This document shows, in pieces, positions 1-11,474 of a stretch of DNA of 64,000 nt (the stretch's first letter is position 1; each line of letters begins with the position of its first letter). The stretch comes from Saccharina japonica (Eukaryota > Sar > Phaeophyceae > Laminariales > Laminariaceae). The position numbers and the translations under genes were made by a program. The notes beneath the pieces are model-generated. The model was not told the DNA's origin. It saw only the letters and a program-made list of their open reading frames with translations, and made no database searches. The DNA lies in NCBI GenBank assembly GCA_008828725.1, contig MEHQ01004558.1, forward strand, positions 1 to 64,000. Reading direction: 5' to 3'.

Positions 1-502
1 ATCAGCGTCCTCCACATTCATTATCGTCGGGTGCTACCGCACAACGCAGCGTATACATATCACCTCGGCTCAGCAGCAGCAGCACGCTGCTGCAGCAGTC
101 CTCCACGTTATCGTCAGGTGGCTGCGCCGTCGCTTTGCACAGTTAGTTGCACTTCCAGTACAAGTTCGCCCGTCACGATAATAACCGACTCGACCCAGAG
201 CTATACTACCAAGCTAGGTTAAGTATTGAATCAGTATAACTTTATCTAGCCAAATGTCACAGATCCATATTTTTATACCAGGTACAACATGGCGTAGATG
301 GATTGATGGGCTACAGAGCCAAATCGTGTTTGGAGTCGAACTAAGTAGGGGAGGGGATTACTTAAAAAAAGATGGAATTAGACCTCGAAACAGAGTTGAA
401 AGGCAGGGGATTTGGGAAATTAAATAATTTCCGCGACAGAGCCCAGTAACTAAAGTCACTGGGAACAGTAATAAAGTCACTGGGAACAGTAACTAAAGTC
501 AC
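1..502. other. Unannotated flank
   Basis: I see no supportable gene here. The stretch includes a short CAG-rich run near 75-100 and a threefold imperfect repeat of AAAGTCACTGGGAACAGTAA around 450-510, just outside the inverted-repeat arm that follows. Short open frames in this stretch have no recognisable domain. Confidence 0.4.
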
Positions 503-1545
503 TGGGAACTGCTGCCGCAGCCACCTTCCACAGGCGCGAAGTGGCCCGTGGAGAGCAGTCAGTAAACAAGGAGTGGCAGGATAAGAAGGCTCAAACAGCG
601 GCAACCTCAGAGGGCGAGGTTCGTGCCGTTCGTTTTTGTCTCAGGTTAAGCAATCGTGCCTGCAACTCGAGCGCAATTTTAGTCAGGTAAGAGAGACCAG
701 AACATGCGTCAGTCTTTGACATAGAATCTGAGGTAACTGGTCGTCTTCACCCAGTCTGGGTGCGGGATTGCGGAAGAGCTGTAGCCACCAAGGCTTTGTG
801 CAGCTGCAGACACGCGGGGACGTTACGAGTTTGCGGGGAATAATCCCATCCTGCAACCCCCGTCGTAATGCTTTTTGTTTTTTTTCGGTGTTGCACAAGG
901 GGTGATGGTTCCATGATTAGTAAGTATGTAAAACATCCCCTTAACCACAGAACCGCCGGGCAACTACTGATCACAAACGTGTACGAGTATGAAGCAGGTA
1001 CAAAGTTAGAAGCACACCTCCCCAGCGTAAGCGATAGCGGTATGGTAACCCGTACAGTAGTGAAATCGGTGCCCTACTCCGGACGAACGGTCTGTTTCCT
1101 ACACACCGATACACCAACCAAATAATTTTGGCGTTTAGTAACATCTAGCTCGTCTTCGTCGTTCCCTACTGCTGTACAGCAGCAGAAGGAGTGTACCGCG
1201 GCTCTGATGCCTACCGGGTTTATATATTGAGTAGTATGCCGGAAGATCGTTGTAGTGTGCAGGTACGTGCGTGTACGAAGTGCCTCGCCGAGGTCACGTA
1301 CCACGTAAACGGCGACCAAGGTTGGGCGGAAGTTCGTTTGGTGGATGAATTCAATTTCGACCTACACCTGCGGGAGGTAATATTGCCAAGGGCATCCTCA
1401 CCTGCTTAGCTCTGCCGATCAACAACGTAAAACCCACGCAATCGGTGCATTGAAGAATGTGTTTTCATCACTCCCCAGATAAAAGGGACATAAACAGAAC
1501 TGCGAACAACACTCCTAATTGCTGGTACTCGATTCGTACTGCCGC
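503..1545 (+). repeat. Left arm of local inverted duplication
   Basis: This arm aligns over its whole length, in reverse complement, with 3690-4745. Shared landmarks include CCCGTGGAGAGC, TGTTGCACAAGGGG, TACTCCGGACGAACGG and ACCACGTAAAC. Divergence is high enough that the duplication is old, and several short indels separate the arms. Around 740-1125 the plus-strand frame stays similar at protein level to the minus-strand frame of the other arm, with conserved blocks such as AHLPSV, PYSGRT and VLHKG. This hints that both arms descend from a coding sequence. About 55 bp present here near 924-978 are missing from the right arm. Confidence 0.8.
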
Positions 1546-2063
1546 ATAGATATACTGGCACGAAATGCGCTTAATAGCTGGTATGTACAATAGTTCTATA
1601 TTTTCTGAAACACTTTTGCTGTATTATCCAACAATCTGCCCACGGGTTTGCGCAGGAACTACTGTCTTTTGTTTCGAAATATGCAGTCATAGACCAATGG
1701 GGAGGCGACCAGCTCACCGGACATTACGCCTACTCTAACCAAGCCATATTGTCTGGTTCGCCGATGATGTTTTGCGCTTTGATGATAATGGTGATGATGG
1801 TGATGATGATGATGATGATGATGATATGGAAACCGTGATGATGATCATGAGGGTATCAAAACAACACAGCAGCATTCCAAGATCACGTATCACGTTTTTT
1901 AATCACAAAACAAGTTGTCGATGGAAGAAAATGAGCTTGTTACAAAAATGACAAGTGCAGCGCCGTACCTGTAAATAAGGGGTAGGTACCGACTGTGAGT
2001 GCTATGCATCCCGCAATCAAATCGCACGTACTATATATGTATGGCGCGTACAGGTACCCCGGG
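1546..2063. other. Intergenic stretch with a GAT microsatellite
   Basis: No gene is supported. The only structured sequence is a (GAT/GGT)n microsatellite at about 1781-1826. Confidence 0.4.
1781..1826 (+). repeat. (GAT)n microsatellite
   Basis: About 15 units of GAT with a few GGT variants. It is not inside a supported reading frame. Confidence 0.9.
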
Positions 2064-2160
2064 TCTGTTACACTGTTTTTGTGTTTTTGTTGAAGTCACA
2101 GAAAATGTTCATGGAGTCGCAGAAGCTTCCGTGGAAGGCTTCCTTGGGAACTTTGGCGCG
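2064..2160 (+). repeat. Degenerate palindrome-array element (GGAAGCTTCC type)
   Basis: The segment begins TGTTACACTGTTTTTGTG, followed by TTTTTGTTGAAGTCACAGAAAATG, and then AGAAGCTTCCGTGGAAGGCT. This parallels the start of the array at 17374, where TGTACATTATTTGC leads into TTTTTCGTGGAAG, AGATGAAAAC and TTCCATGGAAGCTTCC. It looks like a short, old member of the same repeat class with only one or two palindromic units left. Its right limit is uncertain. Confidence 0.45.
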
Positions 2161-3689
2161 ATCCGAAATATTTCGGTCGGTGAACATTCTTGGGGCCCGT
2201 ATTCGGCTGTTTTCCTTGCAATATATTTTGAGTTTTGTATATGGGCCCGACCTCGACTCTTCCTATTCTTCCAATGCGAGGAAGCTTGCTGGTAGCTCAT
2301 CTCGAAGACCGACTCCTATTATTTCCATAGTGTTTCTTCTCCCCGGCGCTTGATGGTGTTGAAGTGACCCCTGGAGGGGTACTCTGGGTCGAGGAAGGAA
2401 GTAGAAGCTCCACGTGATGTATATATACTACCGTCGTAGACACAAGAAAGGGGGAGAAACATGAAGGAACATAGGGAAACATAAAGTGATACGATGGAAG
2501 TCGCTCCGAACCGCCAAGTGCTCCACAGAGAAACACGCATATTTCCTCTGTGGAACTCCCAAATACCGTTACATAAATATCCCTGCACCAAGTACGTCAG
2601 CACTCTGAACAGATGGCCTTATTGATCTGTTTTATGGGGTAAGCTGTCAACTGCCGACCGCCCGTTGAGCCCGATGAATACGAAGTTATACACCAACACC
2701 AACGCCGACCTCGACGGATCTCTGCTGTACCAAATCCCCCATACATAACTAAATAGCCTTTGTAATACTATGGCGGTGTTTGATGGTATACTTCCGTGAA
2801 TAGGCTAGCAGGGTGATGGCGTTGAGCTCTGAACGAGTGGCGTGTGACGTTCCCGCAATGGGGAACATATGTCAAAATGTTGTTCAGATGAATGTCATGA
2901 GCGTTACACAAACGGCGCGTACGACGAGCGCTATAACCCCACACGGTAGTGTATTTGGCGTACTCGTTTAAATAGTATATGTACGGTTTCAGGTTTATGC
3001 TTCACAACCTCCAGGCCAAGGTATCCCTGCACGCTGTTGTGATTGATACGTATGTTCATTACACTGTTGCCTTCTGGGTGAAATTCTACCTGTAATATAA
3101 TACATCTAGCTGTTCTTGTGTAGCCTGCCACCATATGGTTTTATTCGGACTGACGTCGTTGGAGTATATGATGCTTGTTTGTGACTAGTAGGTGCCTTGT
3201 TCTGTTGTTCGAGTCGACGTTTACAAATCATGGTACCATACATCGTGGTGCATCAATCAAAAGTTTTCCGAAAACCAAGCGACATAGCAAAGGTTGCATA
3301 ATGCGTTTTGCCCGTCGAGGTCGTAATATATCCGGGTGTCTACGGCTGCAAATCGACATCCGAACGAGGGCATCTGCGGCACCGCACTGCCAGACTACCA
3401 CAATACATAGTGGATTATTTACATCCGAGCAGCACGCTGACTGACTGTCGTATGGTCTGTTTGGGCTTACTCACCGGACAGATACAGCCGGGTTGGAGGT
3501 ACGAAGGTCCCCTTTTATAGAAACACCAACGAGCCTCGCCTCCCCTGTGTTATGGCCGCTCTATAACACTCCTGGTCTGGGCACCGCTTCTTTGTGGTTG
3601 ATCTACGCGACCCCCTACGCTCCTGTGAATATAGTTGCAGCAGGTGGTGTGTGCGCTTGGACTTACTAAAACGTCTGACACTGTATGTG
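2161..3689. other. Spacer of the local inverted duplication; no gene seen
   Basis: This is the unique segment between the two inverted arms. I found no domain, splice-supported exon or repeat that I can name. Short open frames at 2297-2603 and 3175-3520 overlap one another in several frames and have no sign of selection. Confidence 0.35.
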
Positions 3690-4745
3690 AAACCTTGACT
3701 CCGGGTTTGTACTCGTGCTCGTATTACACTACACTAATACCTGTACCTACAGCAACTAGGGAGTGTTGTTTACGGCTGTGTTTCGGCCCCTCTTGTCTGG
3801 GGACTAATTATAATACCTTCCTCATTACACCTATCGTTTGGGTGTTACCTTATCGATCGGCAGAGCTTAGCAGGCGAGAACCCCCTTGCCAAAACAAAAC
3901 TCTAACAGGTCCAGTTCAAAATTTAAATCATCCATCAAACGTTCTTGCGCCCAGCCTCCGTCTCTTGGTCGCGGTTTACGTGGTACGCGACATCAGCAGA
4001 GCACTTGGTAAATAAAACATGCCTGAACACTAAAACCACCTTCCGGTATACTGCTCTGAATATATAGTAACTGGTAACCACAGAGCCGCGGTATACTGCC
4101 CCTGCTGCTTCTGTAAATCAGCAGTATGCCACGACGAGGACGAGAGGGGTGGTACAAAATACCACAATAAGTTGGATGGTGTGTCGCTGTGTTGGAAACA
4201 GCCCGTTCGTCCGGAGTAAGGCTCCGCTTTCACTACTGCAGAGGTTAGCATATCGCCACGGTTTACGCTAGGGAGGTGTGCCGCTAGCTTTGTAAGTGCT
4301 TGATACTCGTACAAGTTTGTCATCATGGAACCATGTCCCCTTGTGCAACACTAAAACGTGGTCGGAAAAACAAGCATTGCGACCGGGATTGCAGCATGGG
4401 GTTAATTCACACAAACGGGCAACTTCTCCGCGTGTGTACACCTGCACAGGCCCTGAGCAAGTACAGCTCCTCTGCAACCCCGCACTCAGACTGCTGGAAG
4501 ACAAACCTTTACCTCAGATGGTTATGTAAAAGACTGACGCTGCTCCGCTGCTCTCGGCTCTCTTCCTTACTAAAAGTGCGCTCGAGTTGGAGGCACGAAT
4601 GCCCGACCTGAGACAACCAAAACGGCGCGAAACTCCCCCTGCGTTGTGGCCACTGTTTGAGTCCTCTTGTTCTTCCGCTCTTTCCTTACTGATGATGGCT
4701 CTCCACGGGCTCCTTCCCGTCTGTGATAGGCGGCTTCAGTTGTTG
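3690..4745 (-). repeat. Right arm of local inverted duplication
   Basis: This is the reverse-complement partner of 503-1545. It keeps the longer open frame on the minus strand (see 4030-4504). The outer end near 4745 shares CCCGTGGAGAGC with the left arm, and the inner end near 3690 shares ACAACACTCC. Beyond 4745 the two flanks no longer align. A short related block (AAGCAGGTGAGGATGCCC) recurs at about 4991, suggesting an extra partial copy. Confidence 0.8.
4030..4504 (-). pseudogene. Possible coding remnant conserved between inverted arms
   Basis: Two overlapping minus-strand open frames, 4268-4504 and 4030-4326, match frames of the left arm at protein level. Shared blocks are RNA...VLHKG.WFHD in the first and LYEY.A.TKL.AHLPSV...PYSGRT.CF.H.DTP in the second. 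Keeping the frame across two diverged copies suggests former coding, but the two frames do not run on into each other and neither has a recognisable domain. It could equally be a decayed exon pair or chance. I assign no function. Confidence 0.3.
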
Positions 4746-5210
4746 GTGTGTGGGCTTGAACTTGTGGCCCCGGTACAAAAACGCCACGCCAAACCCCACA
4801 AACCTGTTTTTACATTTGTTCGCCTGCCCTTTGGGGCGTGCCCACTGGTTCGACATAAGGCCTACAGCACACAGCAACTAGTACCCGGTGGTTGCAGTTG
4901 TTGTTGTGCCCCTCCCCATTGGCAAGCCAGGAGAAGCCGTTCGTCGGCGCAGCTATAATTTGTGGTTTTCGCTTCTGATCGCCAGAGCAAAGCAGGTGAG
5001 GATGCCCCTTGTGACTACGATGAACCCCCCGGTCTTCCCGTACAGCAGTACATCGACATAATCTCACGTTCACGTGCAGCTGTGCCTTGCCTTCATCTCT
5101 CTCACTGAGTGTAAAATTATGGTTTGTATCTCATGGAAGGTCCTATGCAGCATGGGAGGTTCGATGTCCGCTGTACATTGTTTTGAACCACACCCACTGC
5201 TGCACGGATC
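4746..5210. other. Unannotated stretch
   Basis: No supported gene. It contains a partial copy of the block at the inner end of the local duplication (about 4970-5015), and then ordinary sequence up to the palindrome array. Confidence 0.35.
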
Positions 5211-5650
5211 TACATTATATGAATTTTTCGTGGCGCGTTTCGCGGCATGTCGCGATATGCCGCGACATGCCGCGACACATGCCGTGGCGTGTGTCGCGAC
5301 CTGTGTCGCGTTACGTGTCGCGGCGTGTCGCGGTATCATCCGTGTCGCGACGAGTGTCGCGGCGCATGTCGCGGCAGGTGTCGCAGCAAGTGTCGCGTTA
5401 CGTGTCGCGGCAAGTGTCGCGTTACCTGTCGCGTCAAGTGTCGCGTTACGTGTCGCGTTACCTGTCGCGTTACGTGTCGCGGCAAGTGTCGCGTTACGTG
5501 TCGCGTCAAGTGTCGCGTTACGTGTCGCGTTACCTGTCGCGTTACGTGTCGCGGCAAGTGTCGCGTTACGTGTCGCCGCAAGTGTCGCGTTACGTGTCGC
5601 GACGCGTCGCGACGCGGTTTTCGGAAAACCGGTTCGAACCGGATGGCAAG
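5211..5650 (+). repeat. TGTCGCGACA palindrome array with conserved left end
   Basis: Over about 380 bp the sequence is built from TGTCGCG/CGCGACA half-sites in close series, for example GTGTCGCGTTACGTGTCGCG and GCGGCAAGTGTCGCGTTACG. The left end is TACATTATATGAATTTTTCG, which resembles the ends of the arrays at 6010, 17374 and 27350. The right part turns into GTCGCGACGCGTCGCGACGC. Six-frame open reading here is a by-product of the short repeat. The array is extremely CpG-dense. Confidence 0.85.
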
Positions 5651-6000
5651 GTTAAACGCCCCTATTGACTATAACGGCATGTTTAGGTCTAAAGCGTGCT
5701 GTTTATGTGTGGGTTCCGAGCCACAACCACAGCACACGGGGTGACGTGATTTTAAGGTGTAAAACATTTTTGTGAGGAATGGCCACTACACCAGCGCCCC
5801 TGCCAAAAAGACAGGTCCCATCAAGATATGATCCCATAAGAGCCTTCTGGTTCAGAACCGTGAGGAGCGAAGCGACGAACCACCCTATACCGGTGCAGGC
5901 GCGAAGCGCAAGGTCTACCCTGATCCCACAGTAATACCGGCCAGTAAACCTGGAGACTACACGTCCCCTCCTAAAATGATGATCTACGTGAACCTCGTCA
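5651..6000. other. Spacer between the two TGTCGCGACA arrays
   Basis: About 350 bp of ordinary sequence separating two oppositely oriented arrays. It contains GGTTCAGAACCGTGAGGAGC and GCGCGAAGCGC but no gene that I can support. Confidence 0.4.
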
Positions 6001-6408
6001 CGCTCTTCGCGGGAGGTGTCGCGGCAAGTGTCTCGACGCGTCGCGGCAGGTGTCGCGGCATGTCCCGACGAGTCGCGACGCGTGCCGCGACACCTGCCGC
6101 GACACCTGCCGCGACACCTACCGCGACACCTGTCGCGACACCTGCCGCGACACCTACCGCGACACTAGCCGCGACACCTGCCGCGACACCTGCCGCGACA
6201 CCTGCCGCCACACCTGCCGCGACACGCGCCGCGATGCTTGCCGCGACAGACGTCGCGACACTAACCGCGACACACGCCGCGACACGCGTCGCGGCATGCC
6301 GTATAGGGCCGCGACGTGTCGCGGCATGTGTCGCGACGCGTCGCGACATGCCGCGACAGTTGCCACGACGCGTCGCGACACGTGTCGCGAAAAAGACAAA
6401 TAATGTAC
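6001..6408 (-). repeat. Second TGTCGCGACA palindrome array, opposite orientation
   Basis: Units such as GCCGCGACACCTGCCGCGAC repeat from about 6015 to 6390. On the minus strand the right end reads TGTACATTATTTGTCTTTTT followed by CGCGACA, the same end as at 17374 and similar to 5211. The conserved ends of the two arrays therefore face outward and their other ends face each other. The long open frames on both strands come from the repeat. Confidence 0.85.
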
Positions 6409-7002
6409 ATGCCTCCACTGCTGAGGGACACACTACAGTACTACTGCTGTTGTTCCGTACTTGAGAGTTTTTTTGGACGCATGTTTTGGGGTGTGGTAGA
6501 CACGCACGGGTACTTGTATTGGTATGCCCGTAGTATTTTCGTATATTCCTTGCATATTACGCGCGATCAAAGTATTTTACTCAGATAGCAAATATTAGCT
6601 TCGACGAAATCCTCGAGCTCACAGCTGTTGTTTTTTTTTGTTTCAAATATTTTATAGCACTTGCCTACTTCGCGTATACAAGGTGGAGACAAGAACCGCG
6701 CCTGCAGACGAATAAGGAGAACTTGTCTTGTAGGAACTACTGCCGTACAGCAGTATAAGCGGCCTTGGCGTGGCCTGCGTGTCGAAAGCGGTGCTGTACT
6801 GCTGTTTGACGTATATAGCACTGTACCAGGTAGGGGTAAGTAGTGTTTTCGTCTGTTGGAGGGTTATTTACATGTACATGGTAGGGTCGAGACGGCTGGA
6901 AAATGCTGTTTTGTGCAGGCAATAAAGATACCTGTCGCCATCAGGCCACGTCTCAAAGAGCATTACAGCAGTGGACATCATCGATAGAAGATGCCCTGCC
7001 CT
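6409..7002. other. Unannotated stretch
   Basis: No gene supported. It includes poly-T near 6630-6642 and short CTGCTGTACAGCAG-like palindromic motifs near 6745 and 6795. Confidence 0.35.
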
Positions 7003-8160
7003 AACCCCCACTCACAAGGCATGCTATAAAGAGGGACGTTGTGTTTTTTTACGTCTTGCGCACATGTGTACAGCAGTACTCTACAAAGCTTTGGGGGCAT
7101 TTTCCACCATGGAAGCCTTGTCTATTTTGCTGGAAGTCATGTCTGCTTTTGTTGTTGTTGTTGGCATTTGGCGACATTGCTGCTCTGAACAGCTGAAATT
7201 GTACGTAAATGTTTGGGTAGTGCTGTTGCACTGCTGCTAGGCGAGGTTGCATGTGGGCGGCCAGTCCCGTACATGGTTGTTGCTGTGTCCTGGACAGTGA
7301 GCGTGATACCGGCACTGCCGGGAATAGGTACGAGTACGTCGTAACACTGTGTATTTGGCATATCTTGCCATCGCTGCTGCTGTCGCTGCTCCTGCTGATA
7401 TTCTCTTGAATTCGCAACCCAAACAAATTACGCCGACCGCGCCCCCCACACACCAACGCTGCAACCTTGTTGTTTTTTTTAGCCGTGGCATCTGTTCCTA
7501 TTCCGTTGTATATTGGATACATGAACATCCATATTTTTCTTCATGACGATACTTATTAATATCAACCAGCCAAAAAGCCCTACATGTCTTGAGTTTGTTT
7601 TTCGCTTCCGTTGACCATTTATGTTTTCAGTGAGTTACACAGCTTGCCCTTTAAGGTGGTCACTTACATACTCCGGTTCGGCCTCAAAGTATGAACTTAC
7701 TGTAATACTTTGGTTATGACACGTCTCTCTCAACCTTTTTGCACGTACGGTGTACTTAGTCTCCGAGACATAGATAACCGCGGTAAACTACAGCAGCAGT
7801 CCCAATGTCAACGAGGCTGCGTAGCCCCTTTGGCCTTGTCTCGTTGTAATTCTGCCCCGGGTGTCTCGTGGTCGACTCAATGCACTTATTCGTGAGTTTG
7901 TTCATATTTCTCTGTAGCCTCGTTTATTTCCATTCTTAAGTTTACTGGAGCTCGCCAGTTCGTTATTTCGAATCCATCTGTATCCCTCACGAGACCTTCA
8001 AAAGGCACTATTAAAACAATACAAATGCCCGCGCTTCCCTCGTCCATGCGTAATATCCAAACGTTATGAGGTTGAAGTCATCTACTTCGAAGACGACATG
8101 CGCCGTTATCGCTGCGCGAAAAACGTGCAGCAGTATCTGGTCCAGCACATATTCCAAATT

Positions 8161-9233
8161 GTTTCCCCATTCGTTTCATCACTTAAACACGTACCTGCGT
8201 GCAATAACTCAGTGCATACCGTGGCTGCCGGTACAGGGGTATATAGTCAACAGACACCTCTCCGTTGAAGTTACTGCCGTGGCGCACTTATCCCACGGAT
8301 AGGCCTCTATGCGATTGATTGGGATCCATGTGCACGCTAACTTGACCCCGTATGTATAATATCTAATTGATGGGAAATGTTGTGGACATGTAGGGCATGT
8401 TGGCGTATACTGTATAGCATACTATAGTACATTCCCGATGGGGAATATACGGATCCGACGAACCCGTCTATGCACAACATGGGGATACCACGCGGCAACA
8501 TGAGCGAGATCAGTGAAACATCTTCCCTAAAATATGAATTCAAACATATTTGGAACCAATGGTGCGAGCGATTTTGTGTGGGTTTAATTCACATCAAACA
8601 TTTATTTCGAGGTAGCTCCATCATTACACGTAGTGTCCGTCCCCATCAATGTTCCTAGAGATTCGCAAGGTATGTCGTACGGGATGTAAGACGAGGAGAA
8701 CATTAAACTATAATAGTCGCAAATTAGTCAAGGTAAAGCAAATGGCACTTCAACATTACAAGCCAGACAAGAAGTGCCACCATCATATATAAAAGCAGCA
8801 CTCTTTGGCTCAACATTACTTTAAATGACGAGGCTCCTGAAACAAGTACCATCCGAAAGTCATTTTTGTTTGGGAATCGGACATTCGGTGTGTCTTGACC
8901 ATGCCATGAGGTTCGTCGAACGGGTTGCAATTTCACTTTCCGTCAACACCACTTTGTTGGGTGGGATCCCGAATTGCTTGTGTAAGGCACGCCACAACAG
9001 CAATGGTGCTCCTCTACCGGCATATGTGTTTATGCAAGAGCTCACATCGCGAAGGAGGCGAGAAAATACAAAAAAAAAGCAAGAACTCCCAAAATCGTTA
9101 TTCGTGTATCATATAGATGCCTGTGATCAAGATCGCGCGGACCATGACGGTTCTGAAGATATTGTCAAGCGTAGAGGTATTTAGCCGAAGGACCGGTTGT
9201 GACTACGTTCGAAAAGTAGCGTGCGCTCGATTG
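8161..9233. repeat. Segment present only in the left arm
   Basis: In the right arm only about 10 bp separate the flanking blocks (CCAAATT near 44050 and GGGTCTAGCCCA near 44115). Here the same blocks are about 1.07 kb apart. I could not find terminal inverted repeats, so it may be an insertion of unknown type here or a deletion in the other arm. A 119-residue open frame at 8825-9184 has no recognisable domain. Confidence 0.5.
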
Positions 9234-10439
9234 TGTCGATTGCGGGTCTAGCCCATTGTACCGATTGTAGACACCTTTTCTCTACCAGCGTTTAAAAGGC
9301 TGTTCTTTCAAAACACGTGCCTTTGGGTCCTTCGTATACGTCTTGTCATATACTCCAACCAGTCTAGCGTTTTGTACGGCGACCGGACCACTCCTTCTAC
9401 GCAGTGCCTCCCGATATCATCAATACGTATGAAACAATACCAGGCTCACCCCATATAACGTTCTTTGGACTCGAACAGTACCGGGCACAGCCCATAAACC
9501 TCTTTGTTGTTTTTTGTTTTAGTTGTTCACGCCGCCACGTACCTGCGTTGGATGACCGTGTGCATCTCATGATGGACAGAACGGCCGTGGAATAGCGGAA
9601 AGGGGTTAGAGGACACACCCGTCTCAGACAAATGTCGTCGTTAATTGGGTATTCCACCGACAGGCGGCCTCCATGCGAGTAGTTAAGGACGTTGTCGATG
9701 CTGACCCCGGCCCGGCTGGCAACTGCAAATGATACCAGCTTCTCCGGAAAGGTCGTTGCTCGGTAGGATACTTCTGTACAGAAGAACGACGTAATTTTTC
9801 AGCACCCAGGCATGCTTGCTGTAGCCATCTTAACCGCTGCTGGGGCCCCGAAGAAACTATACGTTGTGCTGCAAACATTCGATCGTGAAGTAAGCTGTGC
9901 CAGCCGTACTTGTTATCACCCCATGTCTCGTGGAGCGTGATCTAGAATACAACGTCCATATTCGAGATCTGTGGTCTTCTACATGAATAAACAATGCTTG
10001 ATATACCGTGCAATATCAATAGGCAATGCAAGGGAGGTCATGTCTGCAAGCTGTATTATCCCGAAAACTCTCGAATGCACCCTTCGCACACCTTCCGTAT
10101 TTGTCCTAGGACTTTCTTTGGTGGCTTAGCTACGTACGTATTCATTTTGGTTTTGTCATTCCCCGTTCTCTTTCCGGGACTCTCGTGTGTTACACGAGAA
10201 CGAAACGGAATTGAGTTGGAAGTGCCACGTACCCGTTGTATGGGTGGCGCCCAAGGGAAGGGAGACGGAGGGTGGGGGGGGTCATAGGGAAACCAGGACG
10301 GACGAAAGCAGGAAAGAGACGGCAAACAGAGTAGGTGCCAGACCGACTAGCTGGTAGAACCTGCCTGTACTATGGGCACAAACCAGCCTCGGCTGGCCTT
10401 CGGTGTGCTCCGGCTGGCTGTCCTATCCTGTCGTTCTCA

Positions 10440-10665
10440 GTCTTGCTCTGTTGGCGCTGTTTCGGTCCATTTTATTTTCTTTCATTTCATTTGGTTTTTT
10501 ATTGGAGGTCGCATCTCCTCTGGGAGAAGCACGACACTTTCTTTCTTTTTTTGTCATGCTTTTTATTTGGTTGCTTGATTATTGATTTGCTTCAGTATAT
10601 TTACTTTTTATTATTTTTTATTTTCGCTTTTTTTCTTTTTCTCTTTTTTTCTCTTGCATGCACCT
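10440..10665 (+). other. Pyrimidine-rich tract
   Basis: The plus strand is dominated by T and C, with runs such as TTTTTCTTTTTCTC, and lies in the part of the left arm that has no match in the right arm. Open frames across it reflect base composition and are not called as genes. Confidence 0.5.
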
Positions 10666-10734
10666 GGATTGCTAGCAGGGTAGGTCTTACCTGTCGATAC
10701 TATGGCATTGCATTCGTCTGCTCTGCTTACTGCA

Positions 10735-10872
10735 CTGAGCGTAGTATCTCTGTGTCGTAGTTTTGTGACCACAGAACTGGTACTTTTCAGGATGAAGAAT
10801 CGGCACGGACACTGAGGTGTGCTGGACGTCGACGGGTAGAAAGGAAGGTTTACTGTGAAGAACACACACGTA
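10735..10872 (-). repeat. Dispersed repeat shared with 47990-48150
   Basis: In reverse complement this block aligns with 47990-48150, sharing CCTTTCTACCCGTCGAC and CAGTGTCCGTGCCGA. It lies inside the left arm but its partner is outside the right arm, so it is a separate duplication. Peptide similarity in matching frames is patchy. Confidence 0.65.
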
Positions 10873-11386
10873 CGAGTGCCGGTATTATATTCGCCCTTAT
10901 TTTTTCTCGCTTTCCTATCGATTACCGTAACTCAGATACGGGGTCACTGAGTAGGCTCTTCGTGTCCTTCTCATCTACGGTACTTGTCTTGGAGGTTAAT
11001 CTCGAAAATGCTTTAGGACTACGGCTGTCTGGCCTCCGTAATCATATCGATCATGGTGCCAAGTGTTTCCGCTCTACCGTATCTGCCACCACAAACATTG
11101 CGGTATTAGAGTTATCCACTCTTCGCGAAAACCTGAAAATCACAGGCACATGATGGTGTCTTGGTTGTCGTCCCTCGTGTTCTCTAGATCATCATTATCA
11201 CCTATTCCCTAGCAACGCTACAGCCTGGTATGGTTTTTTGTCGGGAAATGTGTATGTTCTGTGTCAGTATGTGTTCGTGTAGAAGCGCCCTTTTTTCGCG
11301 GGTTGTGTGGTGAAACGTTTGATCGGTTGGATGACATCGAAACTCTAACCGGGCGCGACTCTATTGCGAGTCGAGGGCCCCCCGGC

Positions 11387-11474
<88 letters not shown>
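11387..11474 (+). repeat. (AGT)n microsatellite, left half
   Basis: About 29 perfect AGT units. The repeat resumes at 12669 after the inserted transposon, and the matching place in the other arm (41888-42067) is an uninterrupted ACT repeat. Confidence 0.95.

Noticed and set aside
5240-5620. Possible CRISPR array
   Set aside because: The units are contiguous short palindromes without uniform spacers, and the genome is eukaryotic.
5074-5744. Overlapping open frames of 165-193 residues in several frames (VALRVAASVALRVA-like)
   Set aside because: They are translations of the short palindromic repeat, open in nearly every frame and on both strands. No gene is needed to explain them.
5976-6464. 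Ala/Thr/Arg-rich open frames on both strands
   Set aside because: Same cause: the second TGTCGCGACA array has a period that avoids stops.
10335-10760. 141-residue Phe/Leu-rich open frame resembling a membrane protein
   Set aside because: It spans a polypyrimidine tract, where TTT and CTT codons arise from base composition in all three frames.
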